Below, piece after piece: positions 1 to 5,706 of a stretch of 5,706 nt of DNA (position 1 is its first letter; each line of letters opens with the position of its first letter). This stretch comes from Spirochaetota bacterium. GTDB taxonomy: Bacteria > Spirochaetota > Leptospiria > Turneriellales > Turneriellaceae. The notes under the pieces were generated by a model that made no database searches, was not told where the DNA came from, and was given only the letters and a program-made list of their open reading frames with translations. The stretch lies in the NCBI GenBank assembly GCA_029561505.1, contig JAKQXK010000399.1:1-5706 (forward strand), written 5' to 3'. The position numbers and the translations under genes are program-made.

Positions 1-326
1 CCCGATTTGGGTTTGCGGCAATCACAGCCATCTGCGTCGCCATGAGGGCAGACAAAGAAGTCGCCTACGGTAGCCCCCGCGACAGCCAAAAGAGCCACAA
101 TACGGGCATTAACTGCCTGCAGCTGTGCCTGGCTTATTAGACCGCGCGACACCCCCGACTGGTTGGTGGCGACGACAACAGGTATGCCAAAAGAATTCAG
201 TAGTTTTATGCCCTCTGCTGCACGCGGCATCAGGGCCACTTTCTCAGGGTCGTTCAGATAACCAGGGTCTTCGTTAATGGTCTTGTCGCGGTCGAGTATA
301 ACCGCATAAGATGAAACTGAAATCAT
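1..326 (-). CDS. gmhB: D-glycero-D-manno-heptose 1,7-bisphosphate 7-phosphatase (GmhB-like HAD phosphatase), 3' end outside window
   Basis: Reading leftwards from the ATG at 324-326 gives 108 open codons to the window edge, so the C-terminal part is missing. The sequence has the order of a HAD subfamily IIIA phosphatase of the GmhB/HisB-N type. Motif I is LDRDKTI with nucleophile Asp12 and acid/base Asp14. Motif II is VATNQSG with Thr54. The zinc loop has Cys93-Pro-His95 and Cys101-Asp-Cys103, followed by the RKPKS motif that carries the motif III lysine. In the family this cytoplasmic enzyme removes the 7-phosphate from heptose 1,7-bisphosphate on the way to ADP- or GDP-heptose for LPS. The start is supported by a four-base ATGA overlap with the stop of the small upstream gene. 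No Shine-Dalgarno is visible, so translational coupling is likely. A histidinol-phosphatase role is possible, since HisB-N shares these motifs, but heptose phosphatase is favoured by the sugar-enzyme neighbour. Confidence 0.88.
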   Translation of the reverse strand, partial: MISVSSYAVILDRDKTINEDPGYLNDPEKVALMPRAAEGIKLLNSFGIPVVVATNQSGVSRGLISQAQLQAVNARIVALLAVAGATVGDFFVCPHGDADGCDCRKPKS

Positions 327-517
327 GACGCCGAAGTGCGCGGCGCACCTGCTGACGAATGCCGGGCATTACTCAGCGCATGATGGCGGTCGATCACAAT
401 GCGCACCGACTGCAACTTCTTATTCAGACACGCGCGACAAACTCCGTTTTGGTAGACGCGCTCAACGATCGACGAGCATTCTTGACATTCAAAAAATTTC
501 TGTTGCTTGTCTGTCAT
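323..517 (-). CDS. small CxxC-CxxC zinc-ribbon-like protein, unknown function
   Basis: This 64-residue protein is not one I recognise by name. Its first half carries Cys11-x-x-Cys14 and Cys27-x-x-Cys30 separated by twelve residues, the spacing of a small zinc ribbon. The second half is basic and His/Ser/Ala-rich and looks unstructured. Three things support a real gene: the paired cysteine motif, its position at the head of gmhB, and the ATGA overlap (stop TGA at 323-325, gmhB ATG at 324-326), which is typical of coupled genes. Against it, no clear Shine-Dalgarno precedes the ATG, and other frames are also open here (325-519 and 359-595 on the plus strand). It may bind zinc and nucleic acid or another protein, but that is inferred from the cysteines alone. 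Confidence 0.6.
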   Translation of the reverse strand: MTDKQQKFFECQECSSIVERVYQNGVCRACLNKKLQSVRIVIDRHHALSNARHSSAGAPRTSAS

Positions 518-653
518 GAAAGGGTTCAGTCATCAGCATCGCATCACCCTCATGAGCCACGACGCAGAATGAGAAGAACTTTCCGGTACACGTAACGAAA
601 CGTAAAGACGAAATCAAAAAAAAATCAGCGATTGCAATACTTTTTTTCGGCAC

Positions 654-709
654 TATGTCTCTTCTTTGCGAAGAGTTATGCACAGTTTTCCACATCAAGC
701 AGAGACATA
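654..709. repeat. long inverted repeat (TATGTCTCT ... AGAGACATA) with nested hairpin
   Basis: Arms TATGTCTCT (654-662) and AGAGACATA (701-709) are perfect 9-bp reverse complements enclosing 38 bases. Partly overlapping the left arm is a second dyad, CTCTTC (659-664) and GAAGAG (670-675), with a 5-base loop. The two structures share bases and so cannot both form fully. The arm sequence resembles the outer arms of the palindrome at 1920-1952, which suggests a shared protein-binding half-site. Alternatively this is RNA structure in the 3' untranslated region of the DegT-family gene. Confidence 0.55.
676..694 (+). promoter_or_regulatory. two tandem DnaA-box-like sites
   Basis: TTATGCACA (676-684) and TTTTCCACA (686-694) both fit the classical DnaA box TTWTNCACA with no mismatch. 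They point the same way and start 10 bases apart, about one helical turn. A third site with one mismatch lies on the opposite strand at 754-762 (TGTGTAATA). A/T tracts lie at 616-647. The pair could mark a DnaA-regulated promoter or a DnaA-binding locus. Too few boxes are present to call an origin, and no dnaA or dnaN gene is adjacent. Confidence 0.5.
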
Positions 710-716
710 ACACAAA

Positions 717-734
717 CCAGTTACGAAAAACTGG
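717..734 (-). terminator. weak hairpin, possible terminator of the DegT-family gene
   Basis: CCAGTT (717-722) pairs with AACTGG (729-734) around a 6-base loop, about 30 bases past the stop codon of the DegT-family gene. On the leftward transcript the stem is followed by TTTGTGTT, an imperfect U-rich tail. The short, half-AT stem makes this a weak intrinsic terminator at best. Confidence 0.4.
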
Positions 735-765
735 CATGCGATTTGCCACGCGCTGTGTAATATGA

Positions 766-1932
766 CTAATAAAATCCGCGAATCGCCGCCGTAATTTTTT
801 CAACCGCCGCTTTGTTCAGCATCGGATACAATGGGAGCATTAACCCACGCTGGTGCAGACGCTCTGCGTTGGGAAAATCAAGTGGATTCAGCGCCATGAT
901 GTGGTGCAATGGCCCGTTAGGGAAGACTCGCCGCGTTTCAATCTGCAAAGAAGAGAAATAGCGCTGTGTGTGTGAAATCTCCGCATCGCCGATCACGGGA
1001 AACGAACCGCAGACATCGCAATCGGGCGCGTTGAAAAAAGTTTTCAGGCGGCTGTTCTTAATCGCTTCATTATATAGCACACCCATGCGGCGGCGGCGCT
1101 CGATAATCGCAGAAAGATTACCCAATTGTTCAAGACCCATCGCCGCCTGGTAGTCGGTGATCGCATAGTCGAACCGGACACGATAAGGCCGGTTACCGCC
1201 CTGAACACGCAGGTCTTTGATAATAGAAAAGAGATTGTGTGAATCAGTCAGCACAACAGCGCCTTTGCCAATCGTCATCAAATGGTCTTCGTTGAGCCCC
1301 GCAATCGCAATGTCTGCCTCGCTGCCAGCCTGACGACCATCAAATTCATGACCAATCACGTGCGAAATATCTTCGATCACACGAATCTTGCGCTCTTTGC
1401 CCTTGCGCAGACCCTCGGCTTCGAGCCGCTCATAGAACGGGCGGTAATCCTTATAAGCACCAAATGTATATGGTAGAAAAACACCCTTAGTACGCTCGGT
1501 TATCGCCGCAAACAGCACATCGGGGTCGGCATGAAACGACTCTTTCGCAAGATCGACCAGCACCACTCGTGCACCCGTATAATTAATCGCATCGATCAAA
1601 TTCAGCGGCGCCGAAACCGGTGCGATAATTTCGTCATCGGCCTTCACCTCAAGCGCAAGCAGCGCCATGTGAAATGCGGATGTATAGGCGTCGAGAGCAG
1701 CTGCGTGCTGAAAGTCAAAAGTGCGCGCGAACGTTTTTTCAAAGTCAAGCACACCCTGACCGAATGAAACTTCTTCAAGAACCAACGACTCGAGCACCGA
1801 GCGCAGCTCGTTGCGAGACAGCGTCGGCCGTGAATACTGAATCGTGCGGTTGCGCTGCGCCGCCTGCGTCGATACCGCAGGGCCTCGCATCGCGCCCGTT
1901 ACTGCCGCTTCTACTGACATATTATGTCTCAT
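766..1932 (-). CDS. DegT/DnrJ/EryC1/StrS-family sugar aminotransferase homologue with His at the PLP-lysine position
   Basis: The 388 residues span the full length of this fold-type I family. It usually transfers an amino group to keto-sugars in nucleotide-sugar pathways. Recognisable blocks are FGQGVLDFEKTFA (58-70), the cofactor-phosphate segment DAYTSAFHMALLAL (81-94), the VIEDISHVIG block (185-194) with PLP-ring Asp188, DIAIAGL through GKGAVVLTD (207-230), FDYAITDYQAAMGLEQL (254-270), and the C-terminal LMLPLYPML (364-372). Aligned without gaps to the family signature SFHPTKNLTTGEGG, the catalytic Lys becomes His217 and the Ser becomes Gly212. The usual NYR of the substrate loop reads DYA. 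ColD and the E1 dehydrase also have His there, so a dehydratase-type or non-aminating role is possible, as is loss of activity. Residues 1-30 are extra. Met1 lies inside the palindrome at 1920-1952; Met5 (1918-1920) is an alternative start, and neither has a good Shine-Dalgarno. Confidence 0.85.
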   Translation of the reverse strand: MRHNMSVEAAVTGAMRGPAVSTQAAQRNRTIQYSRPTLSRNELRSVLESLVLEEVSFGQGVLDFEKTFARTFDFQHAAALDAYTSAFHMALLALEVKADDEIIAPVSAPLNLIDAINYTGARVVLVDLAKESFHADPDVLFAAITERTKGVFLPYTFGAYKDYRPFYERLEAEGLRKGKERKIRVIEDISHVIGHEFDGRQAGSEADIAIAGLNEDHLMTIGKGAVVLTDSHNLFSIIKDLRVQGGNRPYRVRFDYAITDYQAAMGLEQLGNLSAIIERRRRMGVLYNEAIKNSRLKTFFNAPDCDVCGSFPVIGDAEISHTQRYFSSLQIETRRVFPNGPLHHIMALNPLDFPNAERLHQRGLMLPLYPMLNKAAVEKITAAIRGFY

Positions 1933-1952
1933 CAGGCTGATGCGACATAATA
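1920..1952. promoter_or_regulatory. 33-bp near-perfect palindrome over the DegT-family start, candidate operator or RNA hairpin
   Basis: Outer arms TATTATGTC and GACATAATA flank inner arms CATCAG and CTGATG around a central G. Fifteen of sixteen base pairs match; the only mismatch is T1929 opposite C1943. The first candidate ATG (1930-1932) lies inside the palindrome and the second (1918-1920) abuts it. A TATTAT box on the leftward strand (complement of 1947-1952) lies in one arm. A dimeric repressor bound here could block transcription. In RNA the same sequence would fold into a long hairpin hiding the start codon. Symmetry and position make function likely, but which mechanism applies is inference. 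Confidence 0.7.
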
Positions 1953-2029
1953 CGACAAGCGAAAAAGGGAAAAATGTGAGGCTTGTGAGAAAATCTGCTG
2001 CCTTTGTGGTATTTAATCAGTAGAGGCCC
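1933..2029. promoter_or_regulatory. divergent intergenic region, promoters expected
   Basis: About 97 bases separate two divergently read genes, so both promoters should be here. Leftwards, TATTAT (complement of 1947-1952) is a plausible -10 without a good -35. Rightwards, TATTTAAT (2010-2017) is a plausible -10, and TTGTGA (1983-1988) would be a -35 only with an overlong 21-base spacer. Other signals are a direct repeat TGTGAG (1975-1980 and 1984-1989) and a small inverted repeat ACAAGC/GCTTGT (1955-1960 and 1981-1986), which together could form a second regulator site. Confidence 0.4.
2022..2026 (+). promoter_or_regulatory. Shine-Dalgarno-like AGAGG for the DUF1564-like gene
   Basis: AGAGG lies only three bases before the ATG at 2030, closer than usual. 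The next in-frame ATG (2042) would have a gap of fifteen bases, longer than usual, so the site favours Met1 slightly. Confidence 0.4.
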
Positions 2030-2488
2030 ATGTCAGACAAGATGAAAACCAGTATATCGTTACCAGCCGAAGACGAGCAACAATGGCGGCTGCACCGCAT
2101 GCAGATCTCGGCCCAATTACCAGCGTACTTACGCGAGTTTCACCGCCAGAAAGCGCGCCGCATCGGACTGAAGCAATTCAGCAATTGCGAGCAGGGTCTC
2201 GTGCGGTTTAATGTTTACTGGGATCAGGAGACTTATAACCGATTGCACGCTGTTGCCCATGCTCTCTGCATGAGCGTGTCGCATCTGATTTGGCAGATTC
2301 TCATGTTTGTACTTGCCGGCGGAAAAGTCGCAACCGTTTTCAGTAATTATGTCTTTCAACCCAAGAATTGGTCGGCTCGTGAGCTGAGCTACTCCGAGAA
2401 ACTGACATTCAAGTCCCGACCGAGAGGTCGAAGAACTAGACGGGCTTCGAACATCTGGGACAAACCGCCCTTACGCTTTACGGCCTGA
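2030..2488 (+). CDS. DUF1564-like protein of Leptospirales type, unknown function
   Basis: This 152-residue basic protein has the layout I associate with DUF1564, a family largely confined to Leptospira and relatives. A short start (KTSISLPAEDE, 6-16) looks like the beta strand of a small DNA-binding protein. A helical basic stretch with LPAYLREFHRQKARR follows (30-44). The core is GLVRFNVYWDQETYNRLHAVAHALCMSVSHLIWQIL (about 56-91), in two helix-turn-helix-like pieces. The C-terminal tail (about 127-142) is Arg/Lys-rich. The strand plus two helices resembles a ribbon-helix-helix regulator, so DNA binding is a reasonable guess, but no function is established. It is divergent from the DegT-family gene and could act on the palindrome between them. 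The acylase gene follows after 24 bases, suggesting co-transcription. T-rich runs fill that gap, with no clear hairpin before them. Confidence 0.72.
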   Translation: MSDKMKTSISLPAEDEQQWRLHRMQISAQLPAYLREFHRQKARRIGLKQFSNCEQGLVRFNVYWDQETYNRLHAVAHALCMSVSHLIWQILMFVLAGGKVATVFSNYVFQPKNWSARELSYSEKLTFKSRPRGRRTRRASNIWDKPPLRFTA

Positions 2489-2512
2489 GTTTTTCCCGTT
2501 TTTTAACCGCCT

Positions 2513-5149
2513 ATGGCAAAAAAAGCCGCTTCGGCGCGCAAACCCAGTTCGCGCCCACAACCGCGTAAAGGCGCAAACAACAGCAAACCACGCATGAACA
2601 CGGGGCGCGATTCGCAAGGCTCGGCAACCGGCCCAATCATCAGAACCTTGCCCAACGCGATCGATTCAGAACGACCGCGCCGCAGCCTCTTAAAGAAGAT
2701 ACTCATCACGCTTGTTTTGGTGATTCTCGTCGGTTTTGGCTGGCTGACGTGCAAAGGCAAACGCTCGGTGGCAGCCGAAACGGGTACAATTAAGGTTGAG
2801 GGCATTTCGGGCACCGTGACCATCGCGCGCGACGCGTATGGAGTGCCATTGGTGAAGGCAGAAAATGAGGCCGACGCGTTCTTTGGCGCGGGTTACGCAA
2901 CTGCAAACGACAGGCTGTGGCAGATGTATGCATCGAAACTCGCAGTCACCGGTCGGCTCGCAGAAATCGCAGGTTCTAAGATGCTGCCGGTCGATGTTTA
3001 CATGCGCACGGTCGGCATCAAACGCAACGTTGATCGCGCGATCAACGCGATGCCGGCAAAATACAAGGCGCCGCTTGAAGCTTACGCTGCGGGCGTCAAC
3101 GCTTACCTCAAAGCGAACCCGAACCTGCCGCTCGAATTCACGATCTCGGGTTACACACCCGAACCCTGGACGATTCTCGACTGCGGTTACGTTTTCGGCG
3201 CACTCTCGTTTGGTCTGGCGCTTAATATCAATGAAGAACTTTTCTTTCTCGATGCTGCGAGTATACTCGGCGCCGAAAAGGCTGCGTGGCTCGTGCCAGT
3301 CTATCAAGACGAACCGATACCCTTCGCCGAAGCGCAGAAAATTGACAATAAGCTCGCTGCGGATCTCTCACCGCACAGAATGCAGTTAGCTGATGTTTTG
3401 ACTGACCTCAATAAACTTTTTAAGACCGGTATGCCTGCGTCAAATAACTGGGCCGTCAGCGGCAACAAGACAAAGGGTGGCAAAGCGATACTCGCAAACG
3501 ATACGCACCTTCCGCTGACTATACCTTCGCTTTGGGGCATGATGAGCATCGAATCACCCGGTTACACAGCGGCCGGCGTGACGATTGCGGGCCAACCGTA
3601 TATCCAGCTCGGTTATAATGGCAAAATTGGTTGGGGAGCTACCATGGTCGAAGCCGATTGCCAAGATCTGTTCATCGAAACCGTGAAATCTGAAAATGGT
3701 CAGACGCTCTATTTAAAATCTGACAACACCTGGGCGCCGGTGCGTGAAACGACTGAGCACTTCAAGGTGCGCTTCGGCAAAGACCGCGACATAAAGCTGC
3801 GCTTCACCCGTAACGGCCCGCTCGTTTCAGACGCGATCAACCAGCTGAAGACCGAAGCAGCAATGCCGCTTGCGCCAACAGGCATCAAGACCGAAAAACA
3901 CCTCGCCATGCGCTGGTCGCTGCAAGACGGCGACACCGCAGGCATCGGCATCTATGAAATGGGGCGCGCGCAGACGATGCAAGAATTTCGTACCGCGAGT
4001 TCAAAGATTCAATCTATCTACCTGAACCTTGTTTACAGCGACGGCGAAAACATTGCCTGGCAGACAACGGGTCGCATTCCCGTTCGTACCAAAGGCACCG
4101 GGCAACTACCTTCGATTGCCGCAGAAGGCTACCGCTGGAAATCATTTCTACCATTTGAGCAGCAGCCGCACCGCGAGAACCCTGAGAAAGGCTTTCTCGT
4201 GACGGCGAACGACCGCACCGTCGCGAAAGGCGATTCACGCAAGATCAGCTCGGTCTGGTACAGCCCCGAGCGAGCCGAACGCATCGATTCGCTGCTCGCC
4301 GCCAAGAACGACTGGACAGGCAGCGACACGCAGAAAATGCACATGGACGTCTATTCGCGTATGGCAGAAAAAACGCTGCTGCTTTTGAAATCAGAAGAGG
4401 CACGTATCAACGCGGCGATTGGCCGCCTCAGCGAAAAGAAACAGAAGCGCGCTAAATCCGCATTGGAAATATTCTCCAAGTTCGACAACGTGATGCATAA
4501 AGACTCACAGGGTGCTGCGCTCATCGGGGCGTTCTATCATGTCTTCACGCGCAATGTGTTCGGCGACGAACTCGAAATCGATAGCGGCCTCTGGAAAGGT
4601 TTTATCGACATCAACCTCAGATCGTACAGCGCGCCGCAAGACCATATTTTGGGCCGCGAAGAGAGCCCGTATTTCGACAACGTCAAGACTCCCGAAAAAG
4701 AAACGAAGGCCGACATGCTCGCTCTGGCGCTCGCCGATGCATACGAGTTCTGCGGCGACGAAATGGGCGCGCCTGAGAAATGGCGCTGGGAAAAACTGCA
4801 CAAGATCTACTGGAAAAGCGACATCACGAAAGATTTGCCGCTGGGCAGCTGGTACTGGAACCACGGGCCGGTCGCATACCAGGGCGACAGCCACACGATC
4901 AACGTTGCGCACTATGCCTGGGGCGAGAACTTTGATACGTTTGTGATACCGGCGATGCGGCTTGTGGTCGACTTCAACGAAAAAGAACCGGCAAACCTGA
5001 TTGTGCACACCGGTGTATCGGGCAACCCGTCGTCACCGCACTACCGCGACCAGATCAAGCTGTTTCTGGGTGGCCAGCAGAATGCATTGCCGATGGGGCC
5101 TCAGGCGAAACAGCAGCAATACTCGAGCGTGCTGAAGCTAGAGAAATAG
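2513..5149 (+). CDS. penicillin acylase family (S45) Ntn hydrolase, membrane-anchored precursor
   Basis: The 878 residues form a self-processing amidase precursor. This family cleaves amide bonds of beta-lactams, N-acyl-homoserine lactones or other N-acyl compounds outside the cytoplasm. Residues 1-61 are basic and low in complexity; 63-80 is one hydrophobic segment, likely a signal anchor. The alpha chain follows with RDAYGVP (106-112), ANDRLWQM (131-138) and GRLAEIAG (147-154). Autocleavage should occur before Ser310 in PASNNWAVSG, exposing the catalytic N-terminal Ser of a beta chain of about 569 residues. Further family motifs are NDTHL (329-333), RNGPLV (433-438), NLVYSDGENIAW with Asn505 as probable oxyanion residue, GRIPVR ending in Arg525, NPEKGFLVTAND, and SSPHYRDQ near the C-terminus. 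All key residues seem present, so it should be active; the substrate cannot be read. No purine-rich ribosome site precedes the ATG, and Met28 is another possible start. A terminator follows. Confidence 0.93.
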   Translation: MAKKAASARKPSSRPQPRKGANNSKPRMNTGRDSQGSATGPIIRTLPNAIDSERPRRSLLKKILITLVLVILVGFGWLTCKGKRSVAAETGTIKVEGISGTVTIARDAYGVPLVKAENEADAFFGAGYATANDRLWQMYASKLAVTGRLAEIAGSKMLPVDVYMRTVGIKRNVDRAINAMPAKYKAPLEAYAAGVNAYLKANPNLPLEFTISGYTPEPWTILDCGYVFGALSFGLALNINEELFFLDAASILGAEKAAWLVPVYQDEPIPFAEAQKIDNKLAADLSPHRMQLADVLTDLNKLFKTGMPASNNWAVSGNKTKGGKAILANDTHLPLTIPSLWGMMSIESPGYTAAGVTIAGQPYIQLGYNGKIGWGATMVEADCQDLFIETVKSENGQTLYLKSDNTWAPVRETTEHFKVRFGKDRDIKLRFTRNGPLVSDAINQLKTEAAMPLAPTGIKTEKHLAMRWSLQDGDTAGIGIYEMGRAQTMQEFRTASSKIQSIYLNLVYSDGENIAWQTTGRIPVRTKGTGQLPSIAAEGYRWKSFLPFEQQPHRENPEKGFLVTANDRTVAKGDSRKISSVWYSPERAERIDSLLAAKNDWTGSDTQKMHMDVYSRMAEKTLLLLKSEEARINAAIGRLSEKKQKRAKSALEIFSKFDNVMHKDSQGAALIGAFYHVFTRNVFGDELEIDSGLWKGFIDINLRSYSAPQDHILGREESPYFDNVKTPEKETKADMLALALADAYEFCGDEMGAPEKWRWEKLHKIYWKSDITKDLPLGSWYWNHGPVAYQGDSHTINVAHYAWGENFDTFVIPAMRLVVDFNEKEPANLIVHTGVSGNPSSPHYRDQIKLFLGGQQNALPMGPQAKQQQYSSVLKLEK

Positions 5150-5161
5150 ATTTGAAGGCCC

Positions 5162-5192
5162 CGCCAGCGAAACCTGGCGCTTCTGTATATTT
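5162..5192 (+). terminator. intrinsic terminator after the acylase gene
   Basis: CGCCAG (5162-5167) pairs perfectly with CTGGCG (5174-5179) around the 6-base loop CGAAAC, thirteen bases after the acylase stop codon. A T-rich stretch ending TATATTT follows (to 5192). The incoming leftward gene ends at 5230, so this separates convergent transcripts. On the leftward strand the tail is not T-rich, so it probably works mainly rightwards. Confidence 0.7.
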
Positions 5193-5229
5193 CGCCGAAC
5201 TTGTAGAAACCAGGTCGTTGAGCGCACCG

Positions 5230-5706
5230 TTAAGGACAAATCACGCCCGCAGCCAGCGGTATCGAATACTTCGATGCGAGATAGCACTCGGTAATGCGAC
5301 GCTCTGCCGTAGAGGCATCTTTCACCGCAACGACCACTTCACCGATTTGCCCGTGATACGAACCGGCATAGTTATAGCGGGCGCCGACGAGCAACGGTTG
5401 GCTGTTTGCCCCTGTCAGGGTTGAGCCCATGACTGTCGAAGCCAATTGCCCGTTCACGAAAGTCTGAATGGCATTGCCGGCCCCGTTGACCATACAATAG
5501 ATTGACGGTGTTTCATCGATGACCGTATCGACGACGTTCGCGCTGGGCGGGTCGCCGATTTCGAACTTCATAGCGTTGGCTGCGTTTTCGGTAATCATGC
5601 CCCAGCTATTCGACTGCAACCCACCTCGCTTTTCGACGAGTCCCCGGTAGCCTGAGCCTTTACGCGTCAAGGCAGCGCATACCGTGAGCCCATTGCAGGT
5701 CACGGG
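5230..5706 (-). CDS. LamG/concanavalin A-like domain protein, C-terminal part only
   Basis: The frame is open from the right window edge to the TAA at 5230-5232, about 159 codons. The true start lies outside; the GTG at 5701-5703 is probably an internal valine. The visible part is nearly one LamG (laminin_G_3-type) beta-sandwich. It opens with strands around TCNGLTVCAALTRKGSGY. In the middle are MKFEIGD, IYCMVNG and TFVNGQLAST, and then come PLLVGARYNYAGSYHGQIGEVVVAV and the closing helix ERRITECYLASKYSIPL. The motif of a G-x-I-x-E-V strand followed by a YLASKY helix is typical of bacterial LamG domains that bind glycans or mediate surface contacts. The protein ends just after the domain (GVICP), so the domain is C-terminal. 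Several Cys residues suggest disulphides and an extracytoplasmic location. The signal peptide and the rest of the protein are not visible. Confidence 0.78.
   Translation of the reverse strand, partial: PVTCNGLTVCAALTRKGSGYRGLVEKRGGLQSNSWGMITENAANAMKFEIGDPPSANVVDTVIDETPSIYCMVNGAGNAIQTFVNGQLASTVMGSTLTGANSQPLLVGARYNYAGSYHGQIGEVVVAVKDASTAERRITECYLASKYSIPLAAGVICP

Larger units (their letters stand above)
518..765. other. noncoding, dyad-rich region between the DegT-family gene and the zinc-ribbon gene
   Basis: I find no convincing gene in these 248 bases. A leftward frame at 489-803 is open, but it overlaps both neighbours and encodes nothing family-like. The stretch holds a possible terminator hairpin (717-734), a long inverted repeat (arms 654-662 and 701-709), a nested hairpin (659-675) and two DnaA-box matches (676-694). 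It also has a run of nine A (616-624) and one of seven T (641-647) around the 8-bp palindrome ATTGCAAT (631-638). The promoter of the zinc-ribbon/gmhB pair should lie here, but I see no pair of -35 and -10 boxes that I would defend. Confidence 0.6.

Noticed and set aside
325..595. Two rightward open frames opposite the zinc-ribbon gene
   Set aside because: They lie antisense to a frame with paired CxxC motifs and an ATGA junction, and their translations look random and Arg-rich.
605..760. A full replication origin
   Set aside because: Only two perfect DnaA boxes are seen, no dnaA, dnaN or plasmid replication gene is adjacent, and skew cannot be judged from a window this short.
489..803. Leftward open frame of 104 codons across the intergenic region
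   Set aside because: It overlaps the end of the DegT-family gene and the start of the zinc-ribbon gene, spans the dyads and A/T tracts, and its translation shows no family-like motif.
2489..2512. Terminator between the DUF1564-like and acylase genes
   Set aside because: There are T5 and T6 runs but I could not find a convincing stem before them, so the two genes may be co-transcribed.
2735..2755. Possible lipobox around Cys80 of the acylase (WLTC)
   Set aside because: Thr before the Cys and Trp at -3 fit neither the general nor the spirochaetal lipobox, and a 60-residue stretch before the hydrophobic segment is too long for a normal lipoprotein signal.
4505..5008. Long open frames in other registers inside the acylase gene (also 2690-3307, 2865-3389, 4512-4946)
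   Set aside because: They are shadows of a gene whose own frame carries the family motifs throughout; their translations show none.
5152..5424. Rightward open frame after the acylase
   Set aside because: It runs through the terminator hairpin and is antisense to the well-supported LamG domain.

Overview
The window looks like chromosomal DNA of moderate GC content (about half) from a spirochaete of the order Leptospirales, perhaps Turneriella-like. This is an inference from two features recognised by eye. One is a small protein resembling the Leptospira-type DUF1564 family. The other is a LamG-domain protein of the kind common on the surface of these bacteria. A heptose-phosphate phosphatase fits a Gram-negative, LPS-making cell. 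No search could be run.

Layout. The left third reads leftwards: a DegT/DnrJ/EryC1/StrS-family protein (766-1932), then about 250 noncoding bases rich in dyads, then a tiny CxxC/CxxC zinc-ribbon protein (323-517). The zinc-ribbon gene overlaps by four bases (ATGA) the start of a GmhB-type HAD phosphatase, which is cut off by the left window edge (1-326). The middle reads rightwards from a divergent promoter region (1933-2029): a DUF1564-like protein (2030-2488), then after 24 bases a membrane-anchored penicillin-acylase-family (S45 Ntn) hydrolase (2513-5149), followed by a good hairpin terminator. On the right a leftward gene enters from outside the window and ends at 5230. Its visible part is a LamG/concanavalin-like domain.

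How the genes relate. The sugar aminotransferase-like protein and the heptose bisphosphatase both suggest nucleotide-sugar or LPS work, and they may belong to the end of a polysaccharide cluster that continues to the left. The acylase is a separate envelope or periplasmic amide hydrolase. Its co-orientation with the DUF1564-like gene may be operonic, but nothing shows a functional link. The LamG protein is probably secreted or surface-exposed.

Most notable points: (i) the DegT-family protein has His where the PLP-binding Lys should be, with other active-site motifs altered; (ii) a 33-bp near-perfect palindrome lies over its start codon, and half-site-like copies recur just downstream of the gene; (iii) two perfect DnaA-box matches sit one base apart in the noncoding region after it. 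I see no CRISPR array, tRNA, rRNA, transposase or recognisable defence system.
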